From positions 9,493 to 73,492 of the forward strand of contig JBBDID010000056.1 in the NCBI GenBank assembly GCA_040880585.1: 64,000 nucleotides of DNA, read 5' to 3'. The DNA comes from Paracrocinitomix sp040880585 (GTDB lineage: Bacteria > Bacteroidota > Bacteroidia > Flavobacteriales_D > Crocinitomicaceae). The notes beneath the pieces were generated by a model that ran no database searches, was not told the origin of the DNA, and saw only the letters and a program-made list of their open reading frames with translations. The position numbers were made by a program, and so were the translations under genes. Numbering within the stretch: the first letter of the stretch is position 1; every line of letters starts with the position of its first letter. This document shows, one piece after another, positions 14,737-24,079 of the stretch.

Positions 14737-15618
14737 ATGGTAAAAATTGCTGACCGAATATTATTTTATATTATTTTAAAACCACTTTCGTACTTTCCGC
14801 TGGGGATCTTGTATTTCTTTTCAGGAATTGTTGGTTTTTTGACGTACTATGTGGTCAGGTATCGCCGTGCCGTTGTTCGCGCAAACCTTATTAACGCTTT
14901 CCCTAACAAATCTGAAGCCGAATTAACACAAATCGAAAAAAAGTTTTATAAACGATTTATTGATTTCATTTTTGAGAGTATTAAAGCGGTCAGTATTTCA
15001 GATAAAACACTCATCAAGCGAACAAAAATTAAAAATCCCGAATTCATTGAAGCACTTTTTGAAGAGGGGAAAAATGTAATTGTAACTTGTGGACATATTA
15101 ATAATTGGGAATTTTACGCCTTGAGTTTACCCAAACAAGTGCCTTTCAAAACTTATTCTGTATATCAACCCTTGAAAAACACTTTTTACGATAGAATTTT
15201 ATATAATTCCCGTTCACGAAACGGCATGCGTTTGATCGAAACAAAACAGCTGATTCCGTTTTTCAAAGAAGATACCTATGAAAAAAGAATGGTTATTATT
15301 GTCAACGACCAATCGCCCAGCAATAAGGAAATGGCACATTGGAATACCTTTTTAAATCAAACAACCGGGTGGAATACAGGACCGGAGAAATTGGCGAAAA
15401 AATTTGATTACACGGTTATTTTTGGCCATGCTGAACGAATCAAACGCGGATACTATGAAGTGGAGTTTCGTCTGATAACAGATGACCCAAAATCTACCTC
15501 AGAAGGAGCGATCACGGATGCTTATTCCGGTATTCTTGAAGAATTGATCCGGGATAAGCCCGAGTCCTGGTTGTGGTCACACAAACGTTGGAAGCATCAG
15601 CCCCCAACCGCTAAATAA
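14737..15618 (+). CDS. lipid A biosynthesis (LpxL/HtrB-type) acyltransferase
   Basis: A 293-residue lysophospholipid/lipid A late acyltransferase. A membrane-anchoring N-terminal helix (about 20-40, Y-F-P-L-G-I-L-Y-F-F-S-G) is followed by the catalytic HX4E motif (H-I-N-N-W-E, His near residue 120) and typical D-Q-S-P-S segment near 190. It transfers an acyl chain to the Kdo2-lipid A precursor at the inner membrane. It precedes rarA by 17 bp, so the two may be cotranscribed. lpxK and lpxH are encoded elsewhere in the window. Confidence 0.88.
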   Translation: MVKIADRILFYIILKPLSYFPLGILYFFSGIVGFLTYYVVRYRRAVVRANLINAFPNKSEAELTQIEKKFYKRFIDFIFESIKAVSISDKTLIKRTKIKNPEFIEALFEEGKNVIVTCGHINNWEFYALSLPKQVPFKTYSVYQPLKNTFYDRILYNSRSRNGMRLIETKQLIPFFKEDTYEKRMVIIVNDQSPSNKEMAHWNTFLNQTTGWNTGPEKLAKKFDYTVIFGHAERIKRGYYEVEFRLITDDPKSTSEGAITDAYSGILEELIRDKPESWLWSHKRWKHQPPTAK

Positions 15619-15635
15619 TTTGTAATTTCACTCCT

Positions 15636-16913
15636 ATGACTGCAATTCCTTTAGCAGAGCGGATGCGTCCTCAAACGATAGATGAATATATCGGACAGGA
15701 GCATATTTTGGGAGAAAACTCCGGATTGCGAAAAGCAATTTCATCCGGAAATATACCCTCTATGATTTTTTGGGGGCCTCCGGGTGTAGGTAAAACGACA
15801 CTGGCACAGATCATAGCCAATACGGTAGATCGCCCATTCCATTCGCTGAGCGCCATCAATTCCGGTGTGAAAGACATCCGTGAGATTATCAGTAAAGTAA
15901 GCTCACAGGGGCTCTTTGGGAATGATAATGCCATTTTATTTATTGATGAGATTCACCGTTTCAGTAAATCACAACAAGATTCCTTATTAGGAGCCGTAGA
16001 AAAAGGGGTCATTACATTGATTGGCGCCACAACAGAGAATCCTTCATTTGAAGTGATCTCCGCTTTACTTTCACGTTCACAAGTCTACGTTTTAAAGCCC
16101 CATACAAAAGAGGAACTGTTACGACTTATGAAACGTGCCATTGAAGAAGATAGCATCCTTAAGCAACATCAAATTGAACTGAAAGAGACAAATGCCCTAC
16201 TTAAAATTTCTGGTGGAGATGCCCGAAAATTGTTAAATGGATTAGAAATGGTTGTTTCGCAGATAGAAGGTGAAACGATAGAGATCACGGATAAAACAGT
16301 CACCCATATCCTTCAGCAGAACATTGCCCAATACGATAAAGACGGCGAACAGCATTACGATATCATTTCGGCTTTTATCAAATCCATTCGGGGAAGTGAT
16401 CCTAATGCAGCTGTATACTGGCTTGCCAGAATGATTGAAGGAGGTGAAGATCCAAAATTCATTGCCCGAAGATTGATTATTTCAGCTTCAGAAGATATTG
16501 GATTAGCTAACCCCAATGCGCTGATCATTGCCAACGCCACTTTTGATGCCATCAGTAAAATTGGTTGGCCGGAAGGGAGAATTGTGTTGTCGCAATGCGT
16601 AGTATACCTGGCTACTTCTCCAAAAGGAAATGCCTCTTATATGGCCATTGGAAAAGCTCAAAAATTGGTGAAAGAAACCGGGAATTTACCTGTTCCTTTA
16701 CATTTACGAAATGCCCCTACTCAATTGATGAAAGAATTGGGATACGGCGACCAATATAAATATTCACATGATGGTGCCAATAATTTTATTGCGCAAGAAT
16801 TTTTACCGGATGAAATAAAAGGAAGCAATTTCTATCAATCGGGAAGTTCTCAACGGGAAAAGGATATTGAAGCAACTATTCGGAATTTATGGGGAGAAAA
16901 ATACAAAAAGTAA
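15636..16913 (+). CDS. rarA: replication-associated recombination protein RarA
   Basis: RarA (MgsA), 425 residues, an AAA+ ATPase of the clamp-loader/WRNIP1 group that acts at stalled replication forks. Walker A (G-P-P-G-V-G-K-T-T, about residues 47-55), Walker B (L-F-I-D-E-I-H-R-F), sensor 1 (G-A-T-T-E-N-P), and the C-terminal tetramerisation domain with A-R-R-L-I-I-S-A-S-E-D-I-G-L-A-N-P. Full family length. Lies in a run of plus-strand genes with menA and trmD. Confidence 0.95.
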   Translation: MTAIPLAERMRPQTIDEYIGQEHILGENSGLRKAISSGNIPSMIFWGPPGVGKTTLAQIIANTVDRPFHSLSAINSGVKDIREIISKVSSQGLFGNDNAILFIDEIHRFSKSQQDSLLGAVEKGVITLIGATTENPSFEVISALLSRSQVYVLKPHTKEELLRLMKRAIEEDSILKQHQIELKETNALLKISGGDARKLLNGLEMVVSQIEGETIEITDKTVTHILQQNIAQYDKDGEQHYDIISAFIKSIRGSDPNAAVYWLARMIEGGEDPKFIARRLIISASEDIGLANPNALIIANATFDAISKIGWPEGRIVLSQCVVYLATSPKGNASYMAIGKAQKLVKETGNLPVPLHLRNAPTQLMKELGYGDQYKYSHDGANNFIAQEFLPDEIKGSNFYQSGSSQREKDIEATIRNLWGEKYKK

Positions 16914-16962
16914 AGTAATCAATTCAGCACTTAAGTTGGGTTGATAAGAATAGTATAAAAAG

Positions 16963-17865
16963 ATGACGAAATGGATCAAAGCAATGCGATTGAGGACTTT
17001 ACCTCTGGCTTTTTCAAATATTCTTTTGGGAACTTCATTGGCACATGCGCTTTATTCGTTTGATTCTATCATCTTTATTTTAACTTTACTAACGACCCTG
17101 GCACTCCAAATCCTATCCAATTTCGCCAATGATTATGGTGATTTTTCAAAAGGCACCGACAATAATCAACGCCTGGGTCCTTTGCGCAGTGTCCAAAGTG
17201 GAAGTATTTCAGCAAAAAGTATGTTAAAGGCTATGGTCATTACCGGATTTTTGGCTTTTATACTGGGTGCTTCTCTTCTGCTCTATACTTTCCAAGATAA
17301 CTTAGGGGAAGGAATCATCTTATTTTTTACTTTGGGAATAGCGGCCATTGCTGCAGCTGTATTTTACACGGTGGGTAAACGCGCTTACGGCTATCACGGT
17401 TTAGGTGACCTTTTTGTTTTTATTTTCTTTGGATGGATAGGAGTAATCGGAACCGCTTACCTTCAAATGCAACAGCTTGATCTTAACTTTATGCTGCCGG
17501 CAACTACCATGGGATGTTTTTCAGTGGCGGTTTTGAATTTGAACAATATGCGCGATCTGGAAAACGACCGTAATTCCGGCAAAAACACCCTGGTGGTGAA
17601 ATTGGGTTTACAAAATGCGAAACGTTATCATTACGGATTATTTGCAGTAGCCTACAGCAGCTTTATTTTATTTGTTTGCATGCGAGAGGATATTCATCCG
17701 ACTTTATTGTTGTTTTTGATCCCGGTTTTTCTATTGCAATGCTTACATTTGATCCGTGTTACAAAAATTAAGACCGCCCGTGAATTTGATCCGGAACTAA
17801 AGGTGGTGGCACTTTCGGCTTTACTCTTTTCCGTCTTAGTTTATGTGGGTTTATTTTTAATCTGA
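16963..17865 (+). CDS. menA: 1,4-dihydroxy-2-naphthoate polyprenyltransferase
   Basis: MenA, a 300-residue UbiA-superfamily membrane prenyltransferase that attaches the isoprenoid tail in menaquinone synthesis. It begins with the family W-I-K-A-M-R-L-R-T-L-P; the first aspartate motif is N-F-A-N-D-Y-G-D-F-S-K-G-T-D and the second is D-L-E-N-D-R-N-S-G-K. Eight to nine hydrophobic helices are evident. The stop codon shares its last base with the trmD start. Confidence 0.95.
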   Translation: MTKWIKAMRLRTLPLAFSNILLGTSLAHALYSFDSIIFILTLLTTLALQILSNFANDYGDFSKGTDNNQRLGPLRSVQSGSISAKSMLKAMVITGFLAFILGASLLLYTFQDNLGEGIILFFTLGIAAIAAAVFYTVGKRAYGYHGLGDLFVFIFFGWIGVIGTAYLQMQQLDLNFMLPATTMGCFSVAVLNLNNMRDLENDRNSGKNTLVVKLGLQNAKRYHYGLFAVAYSSFILFVCMREDIHPTLLLFLIPVFLLQCLHLIRVTKIKTAREFDPELKVVALSALLFSVLVYVGLFLI

Positions 17866-18542
17866 TGCGCATTGATATTCTCACCATACTACCCAATTTG
17901 CTGGAGAGTCCGTTAAACGATTCTATCATGAAACGTGCGCAGGAAAAAGGTCATGTTGAAATTCACATTCATAACATTCGTGATTATTCAACACAAAAGC
18001 AAAAAAGCGTAGATGATTATCAATATGGCGGCGGTGCCGGTATGGTGATGACGATTCAACCCATTGCCGATTGTATAGACCGACTTCAGTCAGAGCGGAA
18101 GTATGATGAGATCATTTACATGAGCCCGGACGGTGAATTACTTGAACAATCCACCTGTAATCAACTTTCAACCTTCAAAAATCTCTTAATTCTTTGCGGG
18201 CACTATAAAGGTGTTGATCAACGGATCAGGGATATGTATATCACAAAAGAAATTTCAATCGGATCTTACGTTTTATCAGGCGGAGAACTGGGGGCTGCGG
18301 TTCTGGTAGATGCTGTGGTTCGTCTGATTCCGGGAGTTTTGAATGATGAAACTTCTGCCCTCACCGATTCATTTCAGGACAATTTACTTGCTCCACCTGT
18401 CTATACCCGCCCTGAGAATTATAAAGGTCATAAGGTTCCTGAAATACTTTTATCGGGTAATTTGCCTAAAATAGAAGCATGGCGTCATGAGCAAAGCGTA
18501 AAACGCACCAAAGAACGAAGGCCTGATCTACTGGATGATTGA
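17865..18542 (+). CDS. trmD: tRNA (guanine-N1-)-methyltransferase
   Basis: TrmD, 225 residues, a trefoil-knot SPOUT methyltransferase that makes m1G37 in tRNA and prevents frameshifting. Motifs: Y-G-G-G-A-G-M-V-M, L-C-G-H-Y-K-G-V-D-Q-R-I, and the knot S-I-G-S-Y-V-L-S-G-G-E-L-G-A. Full family length. In many bacteria trmD sits with rpsP-rimM-rplS; here it follows menA with a one-base overlap. Confidence 0.96.
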   Translation: MRIDILTILPNLLESPLNDSIMKRAQEKGHVEIHIHNIRDYSTQKQKSVDDYQYGGGAGMVMTIQPIADCIDRLQSERKYDEIIYMSPDGELLEQSTCNQLSTFKNLLILCGHYKGVDQRIRDMYITKEISIGSYVLSGGELGAAVLVDAVVRLIPGVLNDETSALTDSFQDNLLAPPVYTRPENYKGHKVPEILLSGNLPKIEAWRHEQSVKRTKERRPDLLDD

Positions 18543-18593
18543 AAGGTAGCAGGCAGTTTGACTTTGGAATAGAAAATTCATGAATAATACGGG

Positions 18594-18995
18594 TTAAGAC
18601 AATCCAAAGGTAATGGGGATAGTATACCTCACCCGCACCTTTTTTCCTCGCATAGATCCCGGCTTCCAGTCTGGCATTAATTTTATCACCCGAACAGCTT
18701 CATCATCCAATAATTGATGTGCGCCTCTTCTGATTTTTATCTCAGAAATAGACCCGTCTTTTTCAACAACAAACTGCACATAGACTTTTCCCTGAATATT
18801 CTTTGCTTTGGCTTCAGGAGGATATTTTATATGACTACTGATGAACTGCTCCATAGCATCAGCTCCACCGGGGAACTGAGGCATTTGTTCAGGCATATCA
18901 TAGATCATTTCAGTTTTTGTGGTGTCTTGTTGAATATCCGAAGCATATCCGATTTGCACCCCAACAAGTAACAGTAATAGTATTATTATTTTCAT
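18594..18995 (-). CDS. small TonB-domain protein (signal peptide, no membrane anchor)
   Basis: A 133-residue protein, cleavable signal peptide (I-I-I-L-L-L-L-L-V-G-V-Q-I-G-Y-A-S) then a TonB C-terminal domain (M-P-Q-F-P-G-G, I-K-Y-P-P-E-A-K, I-Q-G-K-V-Y-V-Q-F-V-V, I-P-I-T-F). The F-P-G-G ... Y-P-x-x-A pattern is common in Bacteroidota TonB-like and BlaR-associated domains. It lacks the N-terminal transmembrane anchor, so it probably does not transduce proton-motive force itself. ATG 18995 is preferred over TTG 19001. Convergent with trmD. Confidence 0.8.
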   Translation of the reverse strand: MKIIILLLLLVGVQIGYASDIQQDTTKTEMIYDMPEQMPQFPGGADAMEQFISSHIKYPPEAKAKNIQGKVYVQFVVEKDGSISEIKIRRGAHQLLDDEAVRVIKLMPDWKPGSMRGKKVRVRYTIPITFGLS

Positions 18996-19138
18996 ATTCA
19001 ATTGATCGTATTCTGACTAATTTAGCTGAAAATTATTAGTTTTCGTAAAGTTAAGCCGGTTTTTTTTATTTCATCTCTAATAATATATCAAAAATGCTGC
19101 CATCTTATGCTCCACTTTATTAAAGATGCAAATTATTC

Positions 19139-19169
19139 TTGCAGCACATCATAAAACCACCTAACTTTG
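19139..19169 (+). promoter_or_regulatory. -33/-7 promoter with very short leader
   Basis: TTG (19139-19141), 20 bp, TAACTTTG (19162-19169). Predicted start near 19174, only about 5 nt before ATG 19179. The TTG codon at 19167 that would extend the frame lies in the -7 box. Confidence 0.6.
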
Positions 19170-19178
19170 TTATTAGAA

Positions 19179-19814
19179 ATGAATAATACTTTCTTAATTG
19201 CGGTGGCACTGTTTCTCTTTTCGTGTAAAAAAGAGACCATTCAATACACTTTTGAAGGTGTCATTACTGAGTACATCAATCATTCACCCTTACAGGGCGT
19301 GAGAGTCCGTGCTTATCAACTTCCATTCAACAATTCACTTATTAGCAGCAACTTTGAATTAATGGCTGAAACCAATACGCTTTCAGATGGTTCGTACCAC
19401 TTAAACTTTGATCGGGAAAAAGCAACCGAATTTAAGGTTGACTTGCAAAAATCGGGTTATTTTGATGTAACAATTCCTTTAAGTTCTTCTGCTGTTTCTT
19501 CAGAAGATGTCAATATTGTGAATTATGAAATGGAAGCAAAATCATGGCTTCGATTTGATCTGTTGAATCAATCTCCCAGTAGTTCTTCAGACGAACTGAA
19601 ACTGATTTTTTATACCTACAAAAAAGATTGTAAACAATGTATTGAGAAGGATTTCAATTATTTTTACGGAGAAGTCGATACGACCTTAAAATTTGTAACC
19701 GCAGCCGGGGGCTATTTCAAATTCACTTATTCAGATGTGGCAAGTGGGCAATCTTTTACTGATTCGCTTTACTTGCATCCTTTTGACACCAGTAGTTACA
19801 GCATCAATTATTAG
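19179..19814 (+). CDS. lipoprotein with carboxypeptidase-regulatory-like domain
   Basis: About 211 residues. Signal peptide and lipobox L-F-S-C followed by KKE, which resembles the Bacteroidota lipoprotein export signal for surface display. Residues 25-110 form a beta-sandwich of the CarboxypepD_reg/transthyretin-like type (F-E-G-V-I-T-E-Y-I-N-H-S-P-L-Q-G-V-R-V-R-A ... S-D-G-S-Y-H-L-N-F). The rest is beta-rich and unassigned. Convergent with the caspase gene, separated by 10 bp. Confidence 0.75.
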   Translation: MNNTFLIAVALFLFSCKKETIQYTFEGVITEYINHSPLQGVRVRAYQLPFNNSLISSNFELMAETNTLSDGSYHLNFDREKATEFKVDLQKSGYFDVTIPLSSSAVSSEDVNIVNYEMEAKSWLRFDLLNQSPSSSSDELKLIFYTYKKDCKQCIEKDFNYFYGEVDTTLKFVTAAGGYFKFTYSDVASGQSFTDSLYLHPFDTSSYSINY

Positions 19815-19824
19815 CACATTTCAT

Positions 19825-22800
19825 CTACCATATTCGCCAATCTGACTCTACCACTTCTGCCCGATTAGTTGGTTGCTGACGACCCTTTGTCAATTCAAAC
19901 ACTTTATTTCGAATGTAGGTATTCATTTCGCTGAGCATAATCATTCCATCTGCATTTAAATCGGCTTCTTTGCTCTTAATTCCTTTGAGAAAACTGTAAG
20001 TAAACACTCCGTTTTTCCATTCCCCGCCTTCCATTGCATACTCCATTCCTCCAGCTGATGAAATAATCATGGTTCCCGAAGCTTTTCGAATATCGGTAAA
20101 CAATTCTTTCATCAATTCAAAGCTGTTATTCAATCCTACCCTTTGCAAAGTGGTAGAAGTTACGGCTCTAAAAGTAATTTCATCACTCACCTGCCCTGCT
20201 TTTGTGCTTTCTACAAGAGCAATTTCTTCTTTATCAATCTCCCCACTGTGGCAGGCATCTATCATGATCAATTTTTTACGTGCAGGAATACCATCTAAAA
20301 GATCTTCCAGCACTTCATAAGGGATTCCATTTTCGGCCGGATTTTTGAAATTAATGGGATGCGCTGCCAAATAGTAATTGAGTTCCACGTCTAACAGCCC
20401 GTGTCCGGCAAAAAATACACAAACCGCATCATCCACCTCTGTTTTTTCCAATTCTTTTCTCAAAGCTTTCACTCCTTCAAGTGTAACTTGCTCATTGGTG
20501 ATTTGTGTAACATGAACACGGCCAAAGGTTGTACTATTTGTTTCAAAAAGTGCTGCCAAATCTTTGGCATCTTTAGCGGCATAGCTCAAATTATATTCAG
20601 CTTGCTCATAGGATGAAACACCGATCGCAAACAGGTAAAAATTCGCCCGCTTAATTTCCTTTGGAAGGTATTCAATGCTAACATGAGAGGCGATTGACTC
20701 TACCCCTTTTTCATTCATCACGCTCACTTCAATTCGGTTTTTTCCCTGCGACAACTCTACCGGTATCGTCTTTTGAAAAACATGGAGTTTGCTTCCCTTA
20801 AGACTTGTTCCTAGCTTTCCTTCTACAGGCACCTCATTCACTCTGACGATCAATCGATCCAATAGAAAACGAGGGTCTGCAGCATGAACGTTCAGGTGAA
20901 TATTTTTCTCGGTAGTTGAAATGGGTAACTCACTGTCATTGGCAATATCTGCAATAGGCATATGAAAACTTCCATCCAGCATCTCTTCTGTAAAGCCCAA
21001 ACGTTTCAGTCGCTTTTGATACGCATAATAAAATGGTTGTTGTAACGCTTGATTACTTGCTTCCATATCCCGAATAATGATATCCGGGCGATTATACTTC
21101 AAATCAAATTGAGAAAAGGGGTAAATTTCTTTTCCCTTCACAAAGTGGATCATCTTTTTGGCCCCTTTGGTTGCGTAATAATATTGTTGTGGAGTAACTA
21201 TAGCATAATCTTTCTCTCCGGTATTGATTAAACTGACCATTTCAGTTCCTTCTTCCAAATTCCAAATTCTTCTTGTACCATCAATAGCACTTGAGATGAG
21301 ACGTTTTCCATCATCTGAAAAAGCGAGCCTTCGAATATAAGCCGTATGTCCGATCAATCGGTGTAATTGTTTTTTCGTTTGCAGATTGAACACATAAATC
21401 GCATTCTCATAAGTACTGCCCACAGCCAATAGTTGACCATCCTTACTGCTTTGAAAAGCCGTCAGGTTATATCCGCTCAATTCTTTTTCAAAAATTAAAC
21501 TTCCTGATTCCATTTCCCATACTGCTGCTATTGATTTCGGAGTTCCTTCATTTCCCGTCACATATTTATTGCCAAATATGTACTTATGATCGTTGGATAC
21601 CGCTAAAATCACATCTGTTTCATTCAAACCTTCTGTAGGGAATGGGATTTTCTCTTTGGTCTGGAGATGGTATTTAAATGTACCCACCCCTTTTTCATCA
21701 ACGAGTAATTCATCTTCATTTAAGGTAAAAAAGGCTTTGGTAGATCCCGGGATATCTGAAATTAAATCTGCGGATTTTCTATCGATTACTTTAATGGTGT
21801 ACTTTGTTTCCATACTTTCTGCGTTTTCTTTTTCCATTTCCATAAAACAATAGCGCTCACCACTGGCAGAGACATCCTGTAGGTATCCGCTTTTTTCTGA
21901 ACTAAAAAAATCAACGGCTATTTTTTTCGTTAACAGGTTTACGGCAACAAACACTTTTTCTTTCTTTAGCATACTGAACACCTCACACACTACCACATCC
22001 CCTACTGCAGATTGTCGAAAATCAACTAAATCCGGAATTTTTATGTCTTGTACATCCGGAAAATCCCAAATTCTTATACTCCCGATTGCGGCCGTCACCG
22101 GAACTCTTGAATCCGGCAAAAACATGGCCGACCAGCCGGAAAATGGAACCATTCTCAAATCAGAAATTTTGCGTCCTGATTGGAGATCATAAATATTTTT
22201 ATTAACCATCAACAACCTTGAGTCTTCACTAAAAACAAAACCTCCATGCACCGTTGTATCAATAGAAAAGGGGTTTTCTTTGCCAATTTTCAATCGTACT
22301 TCGTATGAAAAGGGCTGTAAACTGGTATTTCGCAGCGGATTTTTAATCTTATGATAGATCAATATTGCATTCCCATCCGGAGAGCGGAAAGTCAAATCAT
22401 CTTTCTCCTGGTTATACAAATAGATGTTGATTTTCTGAAAATTAGAGGGTCGGTATTGGTAATTTGAAAAATCATAAGGTGCTCCTTTTATAAATACTAC
22501 CTCCCCACTTGCGATATCAATTTCATAACGGTCATTAGACATCATAAATCCTACGATCAATTTTGTATTATCTTCATTGAACCAAATAGAATCCAAGGCT
22601 GCTGAAAAATCTTCTGTGTAGACCACATTTCGGATCATCCTACCCGTTTTCACATCCCATACAGAGGCTGCGTTTTGCATGGCTTGTCCGGTATATTGGT
22701 TGTTTGAACTAATGGCAGAGCATTGTGCTATTGTCCAGCCGGATGAGATCACTACTTCCACCTCTTTTTGTTGAGCAAACAGACCTAGAGAAAATAAAAC

Positions 22801-22827
22801 ACTGATTATAAATAATTTAACTTTCAT
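19825..22827 (-). CDS. exported WD40-repeat caspase-family (C14) protease
   Basis: About 1000 residues. A signal peptide (M-K-V-K-L-F-I-I-S-V-L-F-S-L-G-L-F-A) leads to a long WD40-like propeller region; one clear repeat is L-I-G-H-T-A-Y-I-R-R-L-A-F-S-D-D-G-K-R near residues 490-515. The last 250 residues are a caspase/metacaspase domain: catalytic His in F-F-A-G-H-G near residue 813 and Cys in M-I-D-A-C-H-S-G near 863. A canonical EF-hand loop (D-L-N-A-D-G-M-I-M-L-S-E) follows close to the C-terminus, suggesting calcium binding. Substrate unknown. The ATG at 22827 starts directly with the signal peptide; 22842 is an alternative. Divergent from the siaC-like gene. Confidence 0.88.
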   Translation of the reverse strand: MKVKLFIISVLFSLGLFAQQKEVEVVISSGWTIAQCSAISSNNQYTGQAMQNAASVWDVKTGRMIRNVVYTEDFSAALDSIWFNEDNTKLIVGFMMSNDRYEIDIASGEVVFIKGAPYDFSNYQYRPSNFQKINIYLYNQEKDDLTFRSPDGNAILIYHKIKNPLRNTSLQPFSYEVRLKIGKENPFSIDTTVHGGFVFSEDSRLLMVNKNIYDLQSGRKISDLRMVPFSGWSAMFLPDSRVPVTAAIGSIRIWDFPDVQDIKIPDLVDFRQSAVGDVVVCEVFSMLKKEKVFVAVNLLTKKIAVDFFSSEKSGYLQDVSASGERYCFMEMEKENAESMETKYTIKVIDRKSADLISDIPGSTKAFFTLNEDELLVDEKGVGTFKYHLQTKEKIPFPTEGLNETDVILAVSNDHKYIFGNKYVTGNEGTPKSIAAVWEMESGSLIFEKELSGYNLTAFQSSKDGQLLAVGSTYENAIYVFNLQTKKQLHRLIGHTAYIRRLAFSDDGKRLISSAIDGTRRIWNLEEGTEMVSLINTGEKDYAIVTPQQYYYATKGAKKMIHFVKGKEIYPFSQFDLKYNRPDIIIRDMEASNQALQQPFYYAYQKRLKRLGFTEEMLDGSFHMPIADIANDSELPISTTEKNIHLNVHAADPRFLLDRLIVRVNEVPVEGKLGTSLKGSKLHVFQKTIPVELSQGKNRIEVSVMNEKGVESIASHVSIEYLPKEIKRANFYLFAIGVSSYEQAEYNLSYAAKDAKDLAALFETNSTTFGRVHVTQITNEQVTLEGVKALRKELEKTEVDDAVCVFFAGHGLLDVELNYYLAAHPINFKNPAENGIPYEVLEDLLDGIPARKKLIMIDACHSGEIDKEEIALVESTKAGQVSDEITFRAVTSTTLQRVGLNNSFELMKELFTDIRKASGTMIISSAGGMEYAMEGGEWKNGVFTYSFLKGIKSKEADLNADGMIMLSEMNTYIRNKVFELTKGRQQPTNRAEVVESDWRIW

Positions 22828-22971
22828 GATTATGAGATTCATCTACACTTACTACATTTTCATTCAACTTTTGAGGTTATCCGTCGAAAAGTGAAGCGAT
22901 TAAAGATACGAAACGGATGCATATCCCGATTTATTATTGTATATTTATTTGAACCTCTAAATCTCGACCCT

Positions 22972-23376
22972 ATGGAAAACCTGGTTGTTCAAGGCTCGAA
23001 TAAAACCCCTCACTTTTCTTTATTAAGAAATGGTGACTTCAGTTTCGGTGGCGTATCCATGCCTGAAGATGCTGCAGCGTTTTATTTCAAAATCATGGAT
23101 TGGATCAGTGATTATTATCGTGATCCCAGTCAGAAGACGATTATCAACGTATCTTTTAAATATCTGAATTCAAGTAGCTCAAGTATGATTTTTAAAATTT
23201 TTCACTGCTTAAATCGCTTGCAGGCCAGTGGCAAAACTCATGTCAAATGTAACTGGTACTATGAATCTTCAGATGATGGGATGAGGGATTTCATTGAGAA
23301 AGTAAAAAATCACGCCGAGCAAATTGAATTTGCTGTCTACCCTACCGACAATGTGATGGATGCAAAGGCTTCTTAG
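22972..23376 (+). CDS. SiaC-family (DUF1987) regulatory phosphoprotein
   Basis: A 134-residue DUF1987 protein. In Pseudomonas, SiaC is phosphorylated by the SiaB kinase and dephosphorylated by the PP2C/SpoIIE phosphatase SiaA, and it then activates a diguanylate cyclase. Visible signature: T-P-H-F-S-L, G-D-F-S-F-G-G-V-S-M-P-E-D-A-A-A-F-Y (the phosphosite region) and F-K-Y-L-N-S-S-S-S-S-M-I-F. I place the start at ATG 22972 (M-E-N-L-V-V-Q-G) as in relatives, not at the in-frame ATG 81 bp upstream. No SiaB-like kinase or GGDEF protein is adjacent, but four SpoIIE phosphatases lie in the window. Its 3' end overlaps a convergent gene by 35 bp. Confidence 0.85.
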   Translation: MENLVVQGSNKTPHFSLLRNGDFSFGGVSMPEDAAAFYFKIMDWISDYYRDPSQKTIINVSFKYLNSSSSSMIFKIFHCLNRLQASGKTHVKCNWYYESSDDGMRDFIEKVKNHAEQIEFAVYPTDNVMDAKAS

Positions 23377-23728
23377 CTTTCATCTTTTGCCAGACGATAA
23401 ATGCAACACTTCCGGTCGTGTACATGACAACATCCCATATGTCTGCCGTATGACCGTCCGATTTTTGAGGGAGATAATATTCAAAGTAAACAGACCAGAA
23501 AATTGTAATTATTAAGATTGAAAAAAGAGGTAAAACCAGCTGATCATCTTTCTTAATAAGACGAACACCTACCAAAACCAAGGTCAAGATAATAGGCATA
23601 CACAACAAATCGGTTCCATAATTTTCGATCCATACAGGAAGCCAATTATTAACATACATTTTCAGGAACTTTATCAATAAGTAGAGAACAGATAGGATGA
23701 GGAAACCGGGAGTAATTAATGTTTTCAT
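23342..23728 (-). CDS. VanZ-like small membrane protein
   Basis: 128 residues with four hydrophobic helices. The segment F-E-Y-Y-L-P-Q ... T-A-D-I-W-D-V-V-M-Y-T-T-G resembles VanZ-like/phosphotransbutyrylase-adjacent membrane proteins common in Flavobacteriia and sometimes annotated as magnesium citrate transporter, a label I would not rely on. It overlaps the preceding zinc-ribbon gene by one base (TAATG) and the siaC-like gene tail to tail. Function unknown. Confidence 0.7.
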   Translation of the reverse strand: MKTLITPGFLILSVLYLLIKFLKMYVNNWLPVWIENYGTDLLCMPIILTLVLVGVRLIKKDDQLVLPLFSILIITIFWSVYFEYYLPQKSDGHTADIWDVVMYTTGSVAFIVWQKMKAKKPLHPSHCR

Positions 23729-24018
23729 TAGGCATTACTCATAGCTACCAGCCAGGCTAAAAATGCTCCGATCAAACCGGCAATCACTGTAATGGAATAC
23801 ATAAGATGATACCCCCAGCGCACCAATAACCATTTGGAATTTTTTGCCTTCTTCATCCATATTTCAGACTTAGAAAGCGGAATAGCAGCCTCCTCTTTCA
23901 GGCGTTGTTCCGTTCTTTCTTTGTCTAGTGCTTTAGGTGAAAGAGCAGCCCCACAGTTAGTGCAATAGTCTTCTCCTTTATTCCAGACCCCGCAGCTTAA
24001 ACATTTTCTTTCTATCAT
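23728..24018 (-). CDS. zinc-ribbon membrane protein
   Basis: 96 residues. An N-terminal zinc ribbon (C-L-S-C-G-V-W ... Y-C-T-N-C-G-A, four Cys in two CxxC knuckles) is followed by a charged helix and one C-terminal transmembrane helix (about 68-90). The layout resembles DUF3667-type small proteins in which a cytoplasmic zinc knuckle is tethered to the membrane. One-base overlap with the downstream membrane protein suggests that the two function together. Confidence 0.7.
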   Translation of the reverse strand: MIERKCLSCGVWNKGEDYCTNCGAALSPKALDKERTEQRLKEEAAIPLSKSEIWMKKAKNSKWLLVRWGYHLMYSITVIAGLIGAFLAWLVAMSNA

Positions 24019-24021
24019 GAC

Positions 24022-24056
24022 AAAAAAAACCCAGACAATCTTTGCAGATGCCTGGG
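24022..24056 (-). terminator. rho-independent terminator of the cold-shock gene
   Basis: On the minus strand: CCCAGGCA, 11-nt loop, TGTCTGGG (one G-U pair), then eight T. It lies just after the csp stop and just before the zinc-ribbon gene, ending the short csp transcript. Confidence 0.85.
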
Positions 24057-24079
24057 GTAAGAATTTATATGTGATGTAA

